41,709 nucleotides of DNA from JAWLBR01 sp041687495. GTDB lineage: Bacteria > Bacillota > Limnochordia > DTU087 > JAAYGB01. The position numbers and the translations under genes were made by a program. The notes beneath the pieces were generated by a model. The model was not told the DNA's origin, made no database searches, and saw nothing but the letters and a program-made list of their open reading frames with translations. This document shows, piece by piece, positions 8,836 to 16,612 of the stretch (positions are counted from its first letter, which is position 1; every line of letters starts with the position of its first letter). The stretch lies in NCBI GenBank assembly GCA_041687495.1, contig JAWLBR010000015.1:1-41709 (forward strand), given 5' to 3'.

Positions 8836-9618
8836 CTAGGGCTGCAGTCCCAAGGTTTGTAGATAAGCTAGGGACGAGCGCAGGGCCTGCCGGAAGCCAA
8901 CTCGGTCAACGGCGGGCCCTTCCAACTCCAGGGTGAGTGGGCCGGCGAACTGGCTGCCTTCCAGAAGAGCCAAAACGCCGGGAAAGTCCACGATTCCATC
9001 TCCCAGCGGGGGGAATTCGAACGAATGGAACTCGCCAGTGGTGTCCTTTAGGTGTAAGCTGGCGACATATGGCAGGATTTTGCGCAGCTCACCGACAGTA
9101 TCGACATCGTGGTTGTAGTAGTAGACATTGGCAGTGTCAAAGTTAATCCGGATATTGTCGTGTCTTACTGCAGCCATGGTGTCCAGAGCCGCCTGCCCGT
9201 TCGCTGCCAGATCTGGGTGTGTCTCCATGGCTACTGTGATGCCGTGCTGCTGAGCCCAATGTCCAACACTTCTCAGCCGCTGCAGAGCCGCTGTACGATC
9301 TGCGTCGTCGGTCCGGATGCTGGTGAACACGATCTGTGCCCCCAACTGCTCGACTGTGGCAAAGGCTTGCCCCACGTGGGAGATTCCTGCATCGGAGCGG
9401 ATATCCATCCGCACTACTACGCTGCTTGGAACAAGGTTCAGTTCGGCCAGAGTTTTGCGGAAAGAGCTCACTTGGTCTCTTTGCGGGACATCGACTTCAA
9501 CGTATTTAATGCCGGCTTGGGCTGCATCTGCCAGCCGCTCGTGGTTCACCCGGCAGGCGATGGGATACTGTCGCACGGAAAAAGGCCCCCCAATACTAGA
9601 AGTTACTGGTTCCTTCAC
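8836..9618 (-). CDS. Sugar phosphate isomerase/epimerase-type TIM barrel (AP endonuclease 2 fold)
   Basis: A 260-residue xylose-isomerase-like TIM barrel. Likely metal ligands are E132 (AMETHPD), D161 (NFDTANVYYYN), H189 (SLHLKDT) and E231 or E233 (LTLELEG), matching the pattern of this superfamily of ketose epimerases and inosose isomerases or dehydratases. Specificity is not readable. The start is GTG at 9618-9616; an in-frame stop lies just upstream, so no longer start is possible. AGGAG lies about 14 bases before the GTG, rather far. It is 88 bases downstream of the membrane-protein gene on the same strand. Confidence 0.85.
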   Translation of the reverse strand: MKEPVTSSIGGPFSVRQYPIACRVNHERLADAAQAGIKYVEVDVPQRDQVSSFRKTLAELNLVPSSVVVRMDIRSDAGISHVGQAFATVEQLGAQIVFTSIRTDDADRTAALQRLRSVGHWAQQHGITVAMETHPDLAANGQAALDTMAAVRHDNIRINFDTANVYYYNHDVDTVGELRKILPYVASLHLKDTTGEFHSFEFPPLGDGIVDFPGVLALLEGSQFAGPLTLELEGPAVDRVGFRQALRSSLAYLQTLGLQP

Positions 9619-9706
9619 GACAGAGTAGTCAACTCCTGCTTATTTGCCAACCCGTGATTCCAAGCTCCTGCATGAGCGTTCAAACACCACCGCATTGCCG
9701 GCAAGG

Positions 9707-10558
9707 TCATGCTGTGTGGGGATCAATCGGTCGTTTCGACCTGGGAGCAGAACGGCGCATATTCCCCAGGAGCAGTCCCCAACAGCTGAAGCTACCAATC
9801 ACCAAGATGATCCACAATGGTATGGTCGGGTCCACGCTGCCCCAACGTAGGTAGGACAGAATGGAGGCTATGAGCAGGACCAGGCCGTACGTAACGCCTT
9901 TGAAGATCACCATCGTAGCCAAGACATATCCCCAGGGGCGGCGCGTCCACAGCAGGACGCCACTGAGAACCATCGCCGGCAGAGCTAAAGACAGGTCGGT
10001 TCCAAAGACTACACCCGTTGGGATCTCAGTTTGAAGAATGCTCTGGGGAACGTTTCCGGTGACAACAAAGCTCAGCGATTGCCCCACCCAGAGAATAGCC
10101 AATAGCGCGGCAAAGGCAATCAAGTAGATGCTGATGCCTTTCACCGGGGTGGTGGGTCTGAACTCCTGACTAATGGCGTTAACGTCGATTCTGATCAGGG
10201 CGAAGATCAGAGCATATAGCGAGAGGGCAAATAGAGTTGGGTAGAAGAGGAAAAAGCGATTGAAGGCAGTTCCGTAGACGTAGAAGATATAGTTGTAGAG
10301 TGTATACCATAGGGTTCCCAGCCAAATCAGCTGAGCTTTGTGAGATCCCCGCAGCGAGGCCCGTAGTGACCAGAGCATCAAAGGGATGACGAGAACGAGG
10401 GTCACGAGATCGTTGGCCCTCCAGGTTAAGTTGACCAGTTCGTTATTGCGGTATAGACCGGGGATGAGCAATCCCCCAACTGTGGCGGCGGTGGCTAGCA
10501 CCAAGATCAGGTTGGTAAGAACATACGGGACCTTGAAAGGCGACGATGCCGTCTCCAT
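9707..10558 (-). CDS. Multi-spanning membrane protein of unknown function
   Basis: From the ATG at 10558 the product has 283 residues and about seven to eight hydrophobic segments, for example VPYVLTNLILVLATAATVGG, WLGTLWYTLYNYIFYVYG, the stretch after TPVKG, and a C-terminal pair ending in IPLWIILVIGSFSCWGLLLG. The C-terminus is basic and therefore probably cytoplasmic. No catalytic motif was recognised. The frame is open further upstream, but this ATG has GGGAGGAA 8 bases before it and starts right before the first membrane span; the longer version would overlap the TetR gene. It is the last gene of flavodoxin-TetR-membrane protein, so the TetR protein probably controls it. Confidence 0.8.
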   Translation of the reverse strand: METASSPFKVPYVLTNLILVLATAATVGGLLIPGLYRNNELVNLTWRANDLVTLVLVIPLMLWSLRASLRGSHKAQLIWLGTLWYTLYNYIFYVYGTAFNRFFLFYPTLFALSLYALIFALIRIDVNAISQEFRPTTPVKGISIYLIAFAALLAILWVGQSLSFVVTGNVPQSILQTEIPTGVVFGTDLSLALPAMVLSGVLLWTRRPWGYVLATMVIFKGVTYGLVLLIASILSYLRWGSVDPTIPLWIILVIGSFSCWGLLLGNMRRSAPRSKRPIDPHTA

Positions 10559-10601
10559 TTTGGTATTCCTCCCAGTTCGCCCCCAGTCTCGGAGGCTTGA
10601 G

Positions 10602-11201
10602 TTACCCTCGGTGTGTACACTGCATGATGAAGTCGATATTTGTATCGAGCCGCCGAAACAGCTCCTGCTGCGACAGCTCTCTTCGGGCAGCAAAGTACAT
10701 AAGGAGCAGGCCATGGACCATGTCGTGCAGGATCTCCCCGACGGGAACTTGGTCGTGTTCGGCTATGATGCTGTGACTCACACATTCTTGCAGAACCAAG
10801 GCTTGCTGCTTGCCGAGAATTGAGCTCTGCAGCCTTTCTTCGACTTCTTCAGGCGGTGGCCCCAGCTGTGAACGGAAGAGAAAGAAGAACACCGATGGAT
10901 TCTCCAGGTAGTAGTTGACATAGGCGCGGTATCCGTTCTTGAGCACATCTACGGGGTCGTCGCCAGGTTTGCGAATTTGACTCAGTACCTGAGCCATCTC
11001 TTCAATGAAGTCTAGTGCCGCGTGCCACAGTAGGTCGTTTAGGTCAGAGAAGTAATTATAGATCGTGGCGTAAGAGTACCCAGCTGCATCGGCGACCTTG
11101 CGCACAGAGATATGCGCTGGCCCTTGAGATTTGATGATCGCTGTGGTAGCGTCGATGAAATAGCGCCGTATCCGTTCCCGCTGCAGTTCTTTCTTGTTCA
11201 C
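10602..11201 (-). CDS. TetR/AcrR family transcriptional regulator
   Basis: The protein has 199 residues. Residues 10-56 form the TetR helix-turn-helix (ISVRKVADAAGYSYATIYNYF), followed by a helical ligand-binding and dimerisation domain with no recognised ligand. The start is GTG at 11201, with GGGAGG about 6 bases upstream inside the end of the flavodoxin gene; only two bases separate the two frames, so translation is probably coupled. It most likely represses its own operon, including the downstream membrane protein. Confidence 0.9.
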   Translation of the reverse strand: MNKKELQRERIRRYFIDATTAIIKSQGPAHISVRKVADAAGYSYATIYNYFSDLNDLLWHAALDFIEEMAQVLSQIRKPGDDPVDVLKNGYRAYVNYYLENPSVFFFLFRSQLGPPPEEVEERLQSSILGKQQALVLQECVSHSIIAEHDQVPVGEILHDMVHGLLLMYFAARRELSQQELFRRLDTNIDFIMQCTHRG

Positions 11202-11203
11202 AC

Positions 11204-11671
11204 TTAAGCCTCCCGGCTGATGGTCTGAGCGAAGCTAGTGATATCGGCGGAGCGGATGTCCGCTGTACCCACCGGGGCACCGACGGCCTTAGCAATAGCC
11301 TTCTCCACAAAACTCAAGTGAGTGAAGTCATAGCCAAAGTATCCTTTGGCACTAGCTACTTGCACTAGTTCTGGGGGAAAGCCAGCCTCCAGCTGCTCCA
11401 TTGCCTTCTCACTCTGGCCGCAGCAGACAAAAAGACCAAGCCGCTTCTGCCTTAAGGCTGGTAGGTTCGCCTGACAGAACTCTCTGATCCGCTTGTTGAT
11501 CTGTCCCACGTAGACCGAGCTCCCGATTAAGACAGTAGCGTAGGTATCAAGAGTGATTGTCGGTGTCTTGGCGACATCGATGACGTCGGCAGCAGGGAAA
11601 TTCTGGCTCAACTGCTCCGCACATTTTCTGGTGCACCCATGCTTACTTCCGTATACAATAAGCGTTTTCAC
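11204..11671 (-). CDS. Flavodoxin-domain protein
   Basis: A 155-residue flavodoxin fold. The FMN phosphate-binding loop is near the start (VYGSKHGCTRKCAEQL), the second FMN loop is GSSVYVGQINK, and FVCCGQSE contains a Cys pair. The layout is similar to HemG-type or 'flavodoxin domain' proteins of anaerobes, acting as a small electron carrier or quinone/protoporphyrinogen-type reductase. The start is GTG at 11671 with GGAGGTGG 6 bases upstream; an in-frame upstream ATG at 11689 would include that ribosome site and is less likely. It is the first gene of the flavodoxin-TetR-membrane protein operon. Confidence 0.85.
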   Translation of the reverse strand: MKTLIVYGSKHGCTRKCAEQLSQNFPAADVIDVAKTPTITLDTYATVLIGSSVYVGQINKRIREFCQANLPALRQKRLGLFVCCGQSEKAMEQLEAGFPPELVQVASAKGYFGYDFTHLSFVEKAIAKAVGAPVGTADIRSADITSFAQTISREA

Positions 11672-11781
11672 AGCGCCACCTCCAAACACCGTTCAATTCA
11701 TGAACAGCGTTAATATTGCTACCAGGGCTATACTACGCCCATCGGCGCCGAGAGTCAATGGGCTTCACCAACAATTAACAG

Positions 11782-11822
11782 AAAAAAAGCCTGCCTCAAA
11801 ACTTGACGTTTGAAGCAGGCTA
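11782..11822 (-). terminator. Rho-independent terminator of the coaX operon
   Basis: On the minus strand, AGCCTGCTTCAAA pairs with the complementary arm around an 8-base loop (one mismatch), followed by seven T residues (11788-11782). It lies 30 bases after the coaX stop codon. Confidence 0.88.
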
Positions 11823-11852
11823 CTGTTAGTTGGCGAAATCCAAGGGATGCCG

Positions 11853-12620
11853 TCATTGCGCATTGTGTTCGTAGATAAGGCGCAGTCCATCCAGCGTTAG
11901 GAACTCGTCCACGCATTCAATGATGTCCATCTCCGTAGCAAACAGCTCACTGAAGGATCCTGTGGCGATCACTGTCGGTGTGCCCTTGATCTCTGCCCGC
12001 ATGCGAGTCACGATTTCCTTAACCTGGCCGAAGACGCCGTAGAAAGTACCGGAGCGAATGCTATCTACCGTACTCTTGCCAATGGCAGATTTGGGACGCA
12101 TCAGGTCAATCTGCGGCAGACGGGAGGCTTTGCCAAACAGGGCTTCCATGGAGACCGCGATCCCTGGAGCAATGGCCCCGCCTAGGTATTCGCCAGCCTC
12201 GGAAATGGCGTCAAAGTTAGTCGAAGTCCCGAAGTCAACGACGATCGCCGGGCCGCCGCACTTACGGACCGCAGCCACCGCGTTGCAAATGCGATCGGCC
12301 CCTATTTCCCGGGGATTTTCGAAGCGAAGAGGAATTCCGGTTTTCACTCCTGGCCCCACCACCAAAGGCGTGATCCCTAGGTAAGTGTCAGCCATCTGCA
12401 CTATGTTCGGCAGGACAGGAGGAACGACACTTGCCACTGCCATCCCGTCAATGTCCGCTGGAGTAATGCCTCGGGTCTGTAGCAAGAGACTGAGGGTTAG
12501 GCCTAACTCATCGGCTGTCTTGGATCGGTCAGTGGTCACTCGCCAGTGTGCAACCAAAGAGTCTCCTTGAAACACCCCATATACCGAGGTGGTATTGCCA
12601 ACATCGGCAGCGAGAAACAT
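11853..12620 (-). CDS. coaX: Type III pantothenate kinase
   Basis: The enzyme phosphorylates pantothenate, the first step of coenzyme A synthesis. The 255-residue protein has the family's ASKHA-fold signatures: ADVGNTTSVYGVF at the start (phosphate 1 loop), HWRVTTDRSKTADELG at 25-40, GADRICNAVAA, DFGTSTNFDAIS (phosphate 2) and GGAIAPGI. The length is typical. The ATG has AAGGAGG 8 bases upstream. It lies 40 bases downstream of an ECF transporter S component on the same strand, so uptake and phosphorylation of pantothenate are probably expressed together, ending at the terminator at 11782-11822. Confidence 0.95.
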   Translation of the reverse strand: MFLAADVGNTTSVYGVFQGDSLVAHWRVTTDRSKTADELGLTLSLLLQTRGITPADIDGMAVASVVPPVLPNIVQMADTYLGITPLVVGPGVKTGIPLRFENPREIGADRICNAVAAVRKCGGPAIVVDFGTSTNFDAISEAGEYLGGAIAPGIAVSMEALFGKASRLPQIDLMRPKSAIGKSTVDSIRSGTFYGVFGQVKEIVTRMRAEIKGTPTVIATGSFSELFATEMDIIECVDEFLTLDGLRLIYEHNAQ

Positions 12621-12660
12621 GTGTGTCCTCCTTGTCCCTGTCCAATCGGTTAGATCATGG

Positions 12661-13185
12661 TCACATCTTAGCGGGTTGGTTGCGCATCACTTTGCGCAGT
12701 GCCCTGATGAGTATTGTGGTCAGGACAGCAGCGACGATCATCTCTGGGATGCCGTGGGTGAGCGCCACGATTCCCACCGCATTGAAAGGCAGATATCCCC
12801 GCAACCAAATCATTCCCAGGACACCGATGGTGTTGGTGGCTGAGCCGACTAGGGCCGCAGCGGCTGTCTTTGTCGGATTGTGTTTCCACAGCTGATAGAC
12901 GTAGTATGAGGTAACGCCAATAAACAGCCGGGGAAGGATGGAGACTAAAGGATCAGCGAAATACGGATTGACTGGATTAAGCAAGGCGTAAATACCGAAG
13001 ATCAAACCGACTAGCGCACCAGAGACGGGGCCTTGCCAGATGCCGCCGATGATGGCGGGGACGTGCATGATGGTGGCCATGATTCCTGTGGGCATGGGGA
13101 TAAAGCCCAAGCCTGACACGGCCAGAGCGATGGAGATCGCACCCAACATACCTACTGCTACTGTCTGACGGGTCTTTAGATTCAA
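12661..13185 (-). CDS. ECF transporter S component, probably pantothenate-type
   Basis: This 174-residue membrane protein has about six hydrophobic segments and the ECF S-component pattern (short N-terminus, MPTGIMATIMHVPAIIGGIW, GPVSGALVGLIFGI). S components capture a vitamin and work with a shared energy-coupling module encoded elsewhere. Its place directly before coaX points to pantothenate as ligand (PanT-like), by context only. The start codon is TTG at 13185-13183, supported by GGAGGGAG about 5 bases upstream. It is preceded by a structured leader and a promoter. Confidence 0.85.
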   Translation of the reverse strand: MNLKTRQTVAVGMLGAISIALAVSGLGFIPMPTGIMATIMHVPAIIGGIWQGPVSGALVGLIFGIYALLNPVNPYFADPLVSILPRLFIGVTSYYVYQLWKHNPTKTAAAALVGSATNTIGVLGMIWLRGYLPFNAVGIVALTHGIPEMIVAAVLTTILIRALRKVMRNQPAKM

Positions 13186-13323
13186 TTTTTCTCCCTCCGT
13201 TCCAGTCCCTTGAGGGTACCGGACGTATTTTAGGCGGCCTCTTGCCTGTACCGAGAGTTCAAAGGGTTGGGAGAAGGTTGCCTTCTTCCCACCGCCGGTA
13301 CCAGGCGGCTTGAGGTGTCACCT
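13186..13323 (-). promoter_or_regulatory. Structured 5' leader of the ECF S component-coaX operon
   Basis: About 138 bases lie between the predicted transcription start and the TTG start codon. On the minus strand it holds a hairpin CCGCC-TGGTACC-GGCGG (13308-13292), then a long imperfect hairpin around GGGAAGAAGG-CAA-CCTTCTCCC (13293-13264). A second CCGCC (13237-13233) could pair with the same GGCGG instead. Alternative pairings like this are typical of RNA switches, but the sequence matched no riboswitch class I could check from memory. Confidence 0.4.
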
Positions 13324-13329
13324 ATCTAT

Positions 13330-13358
13330 ACTATACTCCAAGGGCAAAACGGTGTCCA
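13330..13358 (-). promoter_or_regulatory. Promoter of the ECF S component-coaX operon
   Basis: On the minus strand TGGACA (13358-13353) and TATAGT (13335-13330) are spaced by exactly 17 bases, close to the sigma-A consensus, about 145 bases upstream of the start codon. Confidence 0.55.
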
Positions 13359-13381
13359 CCTGACCGGGGGGTTTAGTTGAA

Positions 13382-13439
13382 TTTGAGGTGGATGAAGAAG
13401 GGAAGGCCAAACCCCTCACGGTCAGTACCTTCCCTCAAA
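13382..13439 (-). terminator. Nested inverted repeats after the RNA methyltransferase gene
   Basis: Arms TTTGAGG/CCTCAAA (13382-13388 and 13433-13439) enclose GGGAAGG/CCTTCCC (13400-13406 and 13428-13434). They lie 16 bases beyond the methyltransferase stop. There is no clean T-run, so terminator function is uncertain. Confidence 0.35.
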
Positions 13440-13454
13440 GTGGACAGTTTTTTC

Positions 13455-14642
13455 TCATTCTTCGGCAGTGGATTCTGCCGACGGCCGAGTCGGCCTTCTG
13501 GGCGGGCGTGGGCCAAAATACTGGTAGTAGTTGACCAAAATGTTGCCATTGTAGAGTTTGCGCTTCTTGCTGGCTCTGCGGCCAAAGAGCTGCTCAAAAT
13601 CGGGATGAGAAGTCAGGATGTAATAGGACCAACTGTCAAGTCGGCTAAAAACCTTACCCATCTGTCGATACAGCCGGTTGACCTCGGTCTGCTCCCCAAT
13701 GCGTTCTCCGTAGGGGGGGTTACAGATGATCTTGCCGTATTTTTTCTTGGAACTGAGTTCGTCCATTGGCATCGCCTGAAGGTGGATGGCGTCATCGATG
13801 CCGGCCTCCTGGGCGTTGCGGCGAGCCACCTTGAGGATCCGTTCGTCAATATCTGTGCCAATAATCTGCACAGGGTGCTCAAAGTCTGCCAGGTCATGCG
13901 TCTCCTGCCGGGCGTCCCACCACGCCTGCTTGGGGATGACGGGCCAGCTTTCACTGACAAACTCTCGATTCATCCCAGGGGCAATCTTCTTACCGATTAG
14001 GGCTGCTTCAATGGGAATCGTCCCAGATCCGCAGAAGGGGTCGATTAAGACTGTGTCTGGACGCCAGCGGGATAAAATGACCATCGCAGCAGCCAGTGTT
14101 TCCTTGAGTGGGGCCTCTCCAATCAGCGTGCGGTAGCCCCTCTTGTGCAGACCCGGTCCGGTGGTATCAATGGTTAGGGTCGCAATGTCTTTGAGCAGTG
14201 CTACCTCAATCTTGTACATGGCACCTTCTTCCGGAAACCAGTCCCGATTGTACGTGCGCTTCATACTCTCGACTACGGCTTTTTTTACAATGGCCTGGCA
14301 GTCTGGTACGCTGAAGAGACCGGACTTGATGGACTTTCCCTCCACCGGGAACTTTGCATCCTCTGGAATCCACTCTGCCCAAGGCAGAGCTTTTGTTTGC
14401 TCAAAGAGCTCCTCAAAGGTCGTGGCCTTGAACTCTCCCATCTTCAAGCGCACTCGGTCGGCGGTTCGCAGCCAGAGGTTGGTGCGGCAGATGGCACTTA
14501 CATCGGCAGAGAAGGTGACCTTGCCGTTTTCCACCGCTACATCCGTATAGCCGAGATCCTTGACCTCCTGGGCCACCAGTGCTTCCAAGCCAAAAGTGGC
14601 TGTCGCGATTAGTTCAACTTTCTGCAATATGTCTCGCCTCAC
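13455..14642 (-). CDS. ypsC: THUMP-domain class I SAM-dependent RNA methyltransferase (YpsC/RlmL-type)
   Basis: The protein has 395 residues. An N-terminal THUMP RNA-binding region (about 8-160) is followed by a Rossmann-type methyltransferase domain with DPFCGSGTIPIEAALI at 201-216 (SAM binding) and the N6/N2-type catalytic motif NPPYGER at 308-314. This is the family that makes guanosine N2 modifications in 23S rRNA. The frame opens at GTG 14642, but no ribosome site precedes it; TTG at 14627 (QKVELIATATFG) has GAGGCGAG upstream and matches the usual N-terminus of the family, so it may be the true start. It stands alone between the CBS gene and the ECF leader. Confidence 0.92.
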   Translation of the reverse strand: MRRDILQKVELIATATFGLEALVAQEVKDLGYTDVAVENGKVTFSADVSAICRTNLWLRTADRVRLKMGEFKATTFEELFEQTKALPWAEWIPEDAKFPVEGKSIKSGLFSVPDCQAIVKKAVVESMKRTYNRDWFPEEGAMYKIEVALLKDIATLTIDTTGPGLHKRGYRTLIGEAPLKETLAAAMVILSRWRPDTVLIDPFCGSGTIPIEAALIGKKIAPGMNREFVSESWPVIPKQAWWDARQETHDLADFEHPVQIIGTDIDERILKVARRNAQEAGIDDAIHLQAMPMDELSSKKKYGKIICNPPYGERIGEQTEVNRLYRQMGKVFSRLDSWSYYILTSHPDFEQLFGRRASKKRKLYNGNILVNYYQYFGPRPPRRPTRPSAESTAEE

Positions 14643-14707
14643 AATTGGGGGGGGTTAACTCGTCTGCTACCAGTTTGCCACAGATCCGGCCTTTTCCTGC
14701 ACTGGGA

Positions 14708-15427
14708 CTAGTGGTTGTTGATCAAGTTGTAAATCTTGGGAAGGTCAAAGACGGTGATGATTCCCAAGGGCTTGGCGGTCCTGCGGCCATCATGGGTGAT
14801 GAGTACTGCCTGCAGCCGCTGGCCTCGATGGCTGGCCTCGTCAAACAGACCCATGACTTCAAAGACTGTAGTCTTTCTGGCCACAAAATGGTAGCTGACA
14901 GAGGCGTCCACATAGCCTAGGACTGAAGCCACTGTCTCAGCGTGAAGATCGCTATCGCCCTTGGCCAGCTGTGCTCCCAGCCAGTGTGTAACTGCTTCAG
15001 CAGTCAAAAGACCCACGAACTCACTGCCATCATACACTGGGATTTTAGAGAAAGAGTGCTCGTACATGAGTTGGGCAGCCCTGCCCACTAGGTCTGTGGA
15101 TTTGCACGTAACCACCGGCCTCAAGAATTCGTCTTCCACTTTCGGGGGCTCTTGCAGTAGGTCTCTAATTTTCTCTATCCGTCGGACGGTCTCAGGATGC
15201 GGTTCAGCGATAGGTTGATCGTCAATGCGCTCGTGGACGATGGCGTTGCGCAGATCGCCATACTCCTTTAACTCCACAGCGATGTCGTGGACAAACGAAT
15301 CCTTGCGGGACGCTTCGTCCACCAGTTGGTAAAAAGGCTTGTGCCTATCCGAACCAATACGGCTCTCCAGTGCTTGCTCAATATGGGCAAAAGCGTCGAG
15401 AAATCTAGTTGAGTACTGTCGGTCCAT
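14708..15427 (-). CDS. CBS-pair protein with HEPN-like N-terminal domain
   Basis: The protein has 239 residues. Residues 1-95 are helical and include LRNAIVHE with Arg60 and His65, the R-x4-H pattern with Asn after Arg that marks HEPN domains, many of which are RNases. Residues about 100-232 hold two CBS motifs (SFSKIPVYDGSEFVGLLTAEAV and PLGIITVFDLPKI), which usually bind adenine nucleotides such as AMP, ATP or c-di-AMP. The natural reading is a nucleotide-sensing protein with a possible RNA-cutting or protein-interaction domain; the HEPN assignment rests on the motif and helical pattern only. AAGGAG lies 9 bases before the ATG. No cognate antitoxin is adjacent. It lies between the methyltransferase and LysR genes on the same strand. 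Confidence 0.82.
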   Translation of the reverse strand: MDRQYSTRFLDAFAHIEQALESRIGSDRHKPFYQLVDEASRKDSFVHDIAVELKEYGDLRNAIVHERIDDQPIAEPHPETVRRIEKIRDLLQEPPKVEDEFLRPVVTCKSTDLVGRAAQLMYEHSFSKIPVYDGSEFVGLLTAEAVTHWLGAQLAKGDSDLHAETVASVLGYVDASVSYHFVARKTTVFEVMGLFDEASHRGQRLQAVLITHDGRRTAKPLGIITVFDLPKIYNLINNH

Positions 15428-15515
15428 CAGATCGACTCCTTATCTGACTCAGAAGGTGGGCATAACCCTAGCAGGCCTTGCCAAAAAGACCTACTTAGGA
15501 CCCTAGGGCTGGGGT

Positions 15516-16409
15516 TCATGTCTTTATCTGATTCGTGCAAAAGTCGATGAATTCCTCGAGAAACTCAGCGGCGGGCGAACGGCGAAAATAGACAAAGCGA
15601 AATTCGCGCTCCAGATTAAGCCCAGTGATGGGTACAGCCTGCAGAGTTTTTGCCTTCATCTCTTTGGCGACGACTTCTTTTGAGATAACAGTGACCCCTA
15701 GATTCGCCAACACCAGAGTGCGAATGGCGTTCAAATTACCGATCTCCATGGGAGCGGGAAAGTCCTTGAGAGTGTATCCCTCTGCAAATAAGGCTCTTTC
15801 AAAGCAGGTTCTCGTGCCGGACCCCTTCTCCCGTAGGATCAGTTTTTCATGTCGGAGATCCTCAATATCTACCTTGGGTTTATCAGCCAAAGGGTGCTGT
15901 GGAGAGACGGCTAGGACCAGCAAGTCTTGTTTTAGCAGCGTGTGCTCATACCTTGTTTGGTTAAATGGTCCTTCGACAACTCCCAGATCAATCTCCTCAT
16001 TCTCCAGCTTATTCAAAGTGGCCTCTGTGTTCTGCACACACATGGAAATATCGATCTGGGGGTTTTCCCGCTTGTGCCGTCCCAACAGATGGGGAAGTAC
16101 ATATTCACCGATGGTCAAGGTGGCTCCGATTCTATACTTCTTGACAATTCCGCTGGTGTTCTGCAGCGTTCGTTTGATTCCCGTCGCCAGGGAGTGCACT
16201 TTATCGGCAAACTCCAACAGCAGCTCTCCTTCGGCAGTAAGGTAGACCCCCCGGCGGTCTCGGACCACCAAGGGCACTTTGTAGTAGCGCTCCAGATATT
16301 GAATATGCTGAGAAACCGCCGGCTGCGTCAGGTTCAGAACCTCAGCGGTTTTTGTGTAGTTTCTCAGCTGCGCCAGTGTCACAAAAGTAGACAGTCTATG
16401 ATCAATCAC
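15516..16409 (-). CDS. LysR family transcriptional regulator
   Basis: A 297-residue regulator with an N-terminal winged helix-turn-helix (about 1-60, NYTKTAEVLNLTQPAVSQHI) and a periplasmic-binding-protein-like effector domain. The N-terminus and selection resemble CysL/YeiE-type regulators. The start is GTG at 16409 with AGGAGG 9 bases upstream. It is divergent from the YeiH-type transporter gene, 200 bases away, the same arrangement as yeiE-yeiH in enterobacteria, so it probably controls that gene through sites in the shared region. Confidence 0.93.
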   Translation of the reverse strand: MIDHRLSTFVTLAQLRNYTKTAEVLNLTQPAVSQHIQYLERYYKVPLVVRDRRGVYLTAEGELLLEFADKVHSLATGIKRTLQNTSGIVKKYRIGATLTIGEYVLPHLLGRHKRENPQIDISMCVQNTEATLNKLENEEIDLGVVEGPFNQTRYEHTLLKQDLLVLAVSPQHPLADKPKVDIEDLRHEKLILREKGSGTRTCFERALFAEGYTLKDFPAPMEIGNLNAIRTLVLANLGVTVISKEVVAKEMKAKTLQAVPITGLNLEREFRFVYFRRSPAAEFLEEFIDFCTNQIKT

Positions 16410-16612
16410 CTCTGCGATCCTCCTTATCTCAGCCCTGCACTTGATTATTCTTCATAAGCCCCCACTTATAGTTGTATAACCAGGTATAATTAGATTTTAT
16501 CATGTCTTTATCCTAAAATGGAACTGTTTTCGGGCTAATCGGGTGGGAGAGTGCCCATTATGCCACAGGAAGCTGCAGATACGGAAAATGTATTAACGAG
16601 AGGATGGTAGAA

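Noticed and set aside
9109..9657. 182-codon frame on the plus strand
   Set aside because: It is the antisense shadow of the isomerase/epimerase gene, which has metal-site motifs and a family match.
13264..13310. T-box, FMN, TPP or THF riboswitch in the ECF/coaX leader
   Set aside because: The segment TGGTACCGGCGG recalls parts of the T-box and FMN motifs, and CCCTTTGAAC recalls TPP, but the other conserved blocks of each class are missing.
15428..15515. Terminator after the LysR gene
   Set aside because: Only short, weak stems (ACCC/GGGT, CCTA/TAGG) near a T-run; not convincing.
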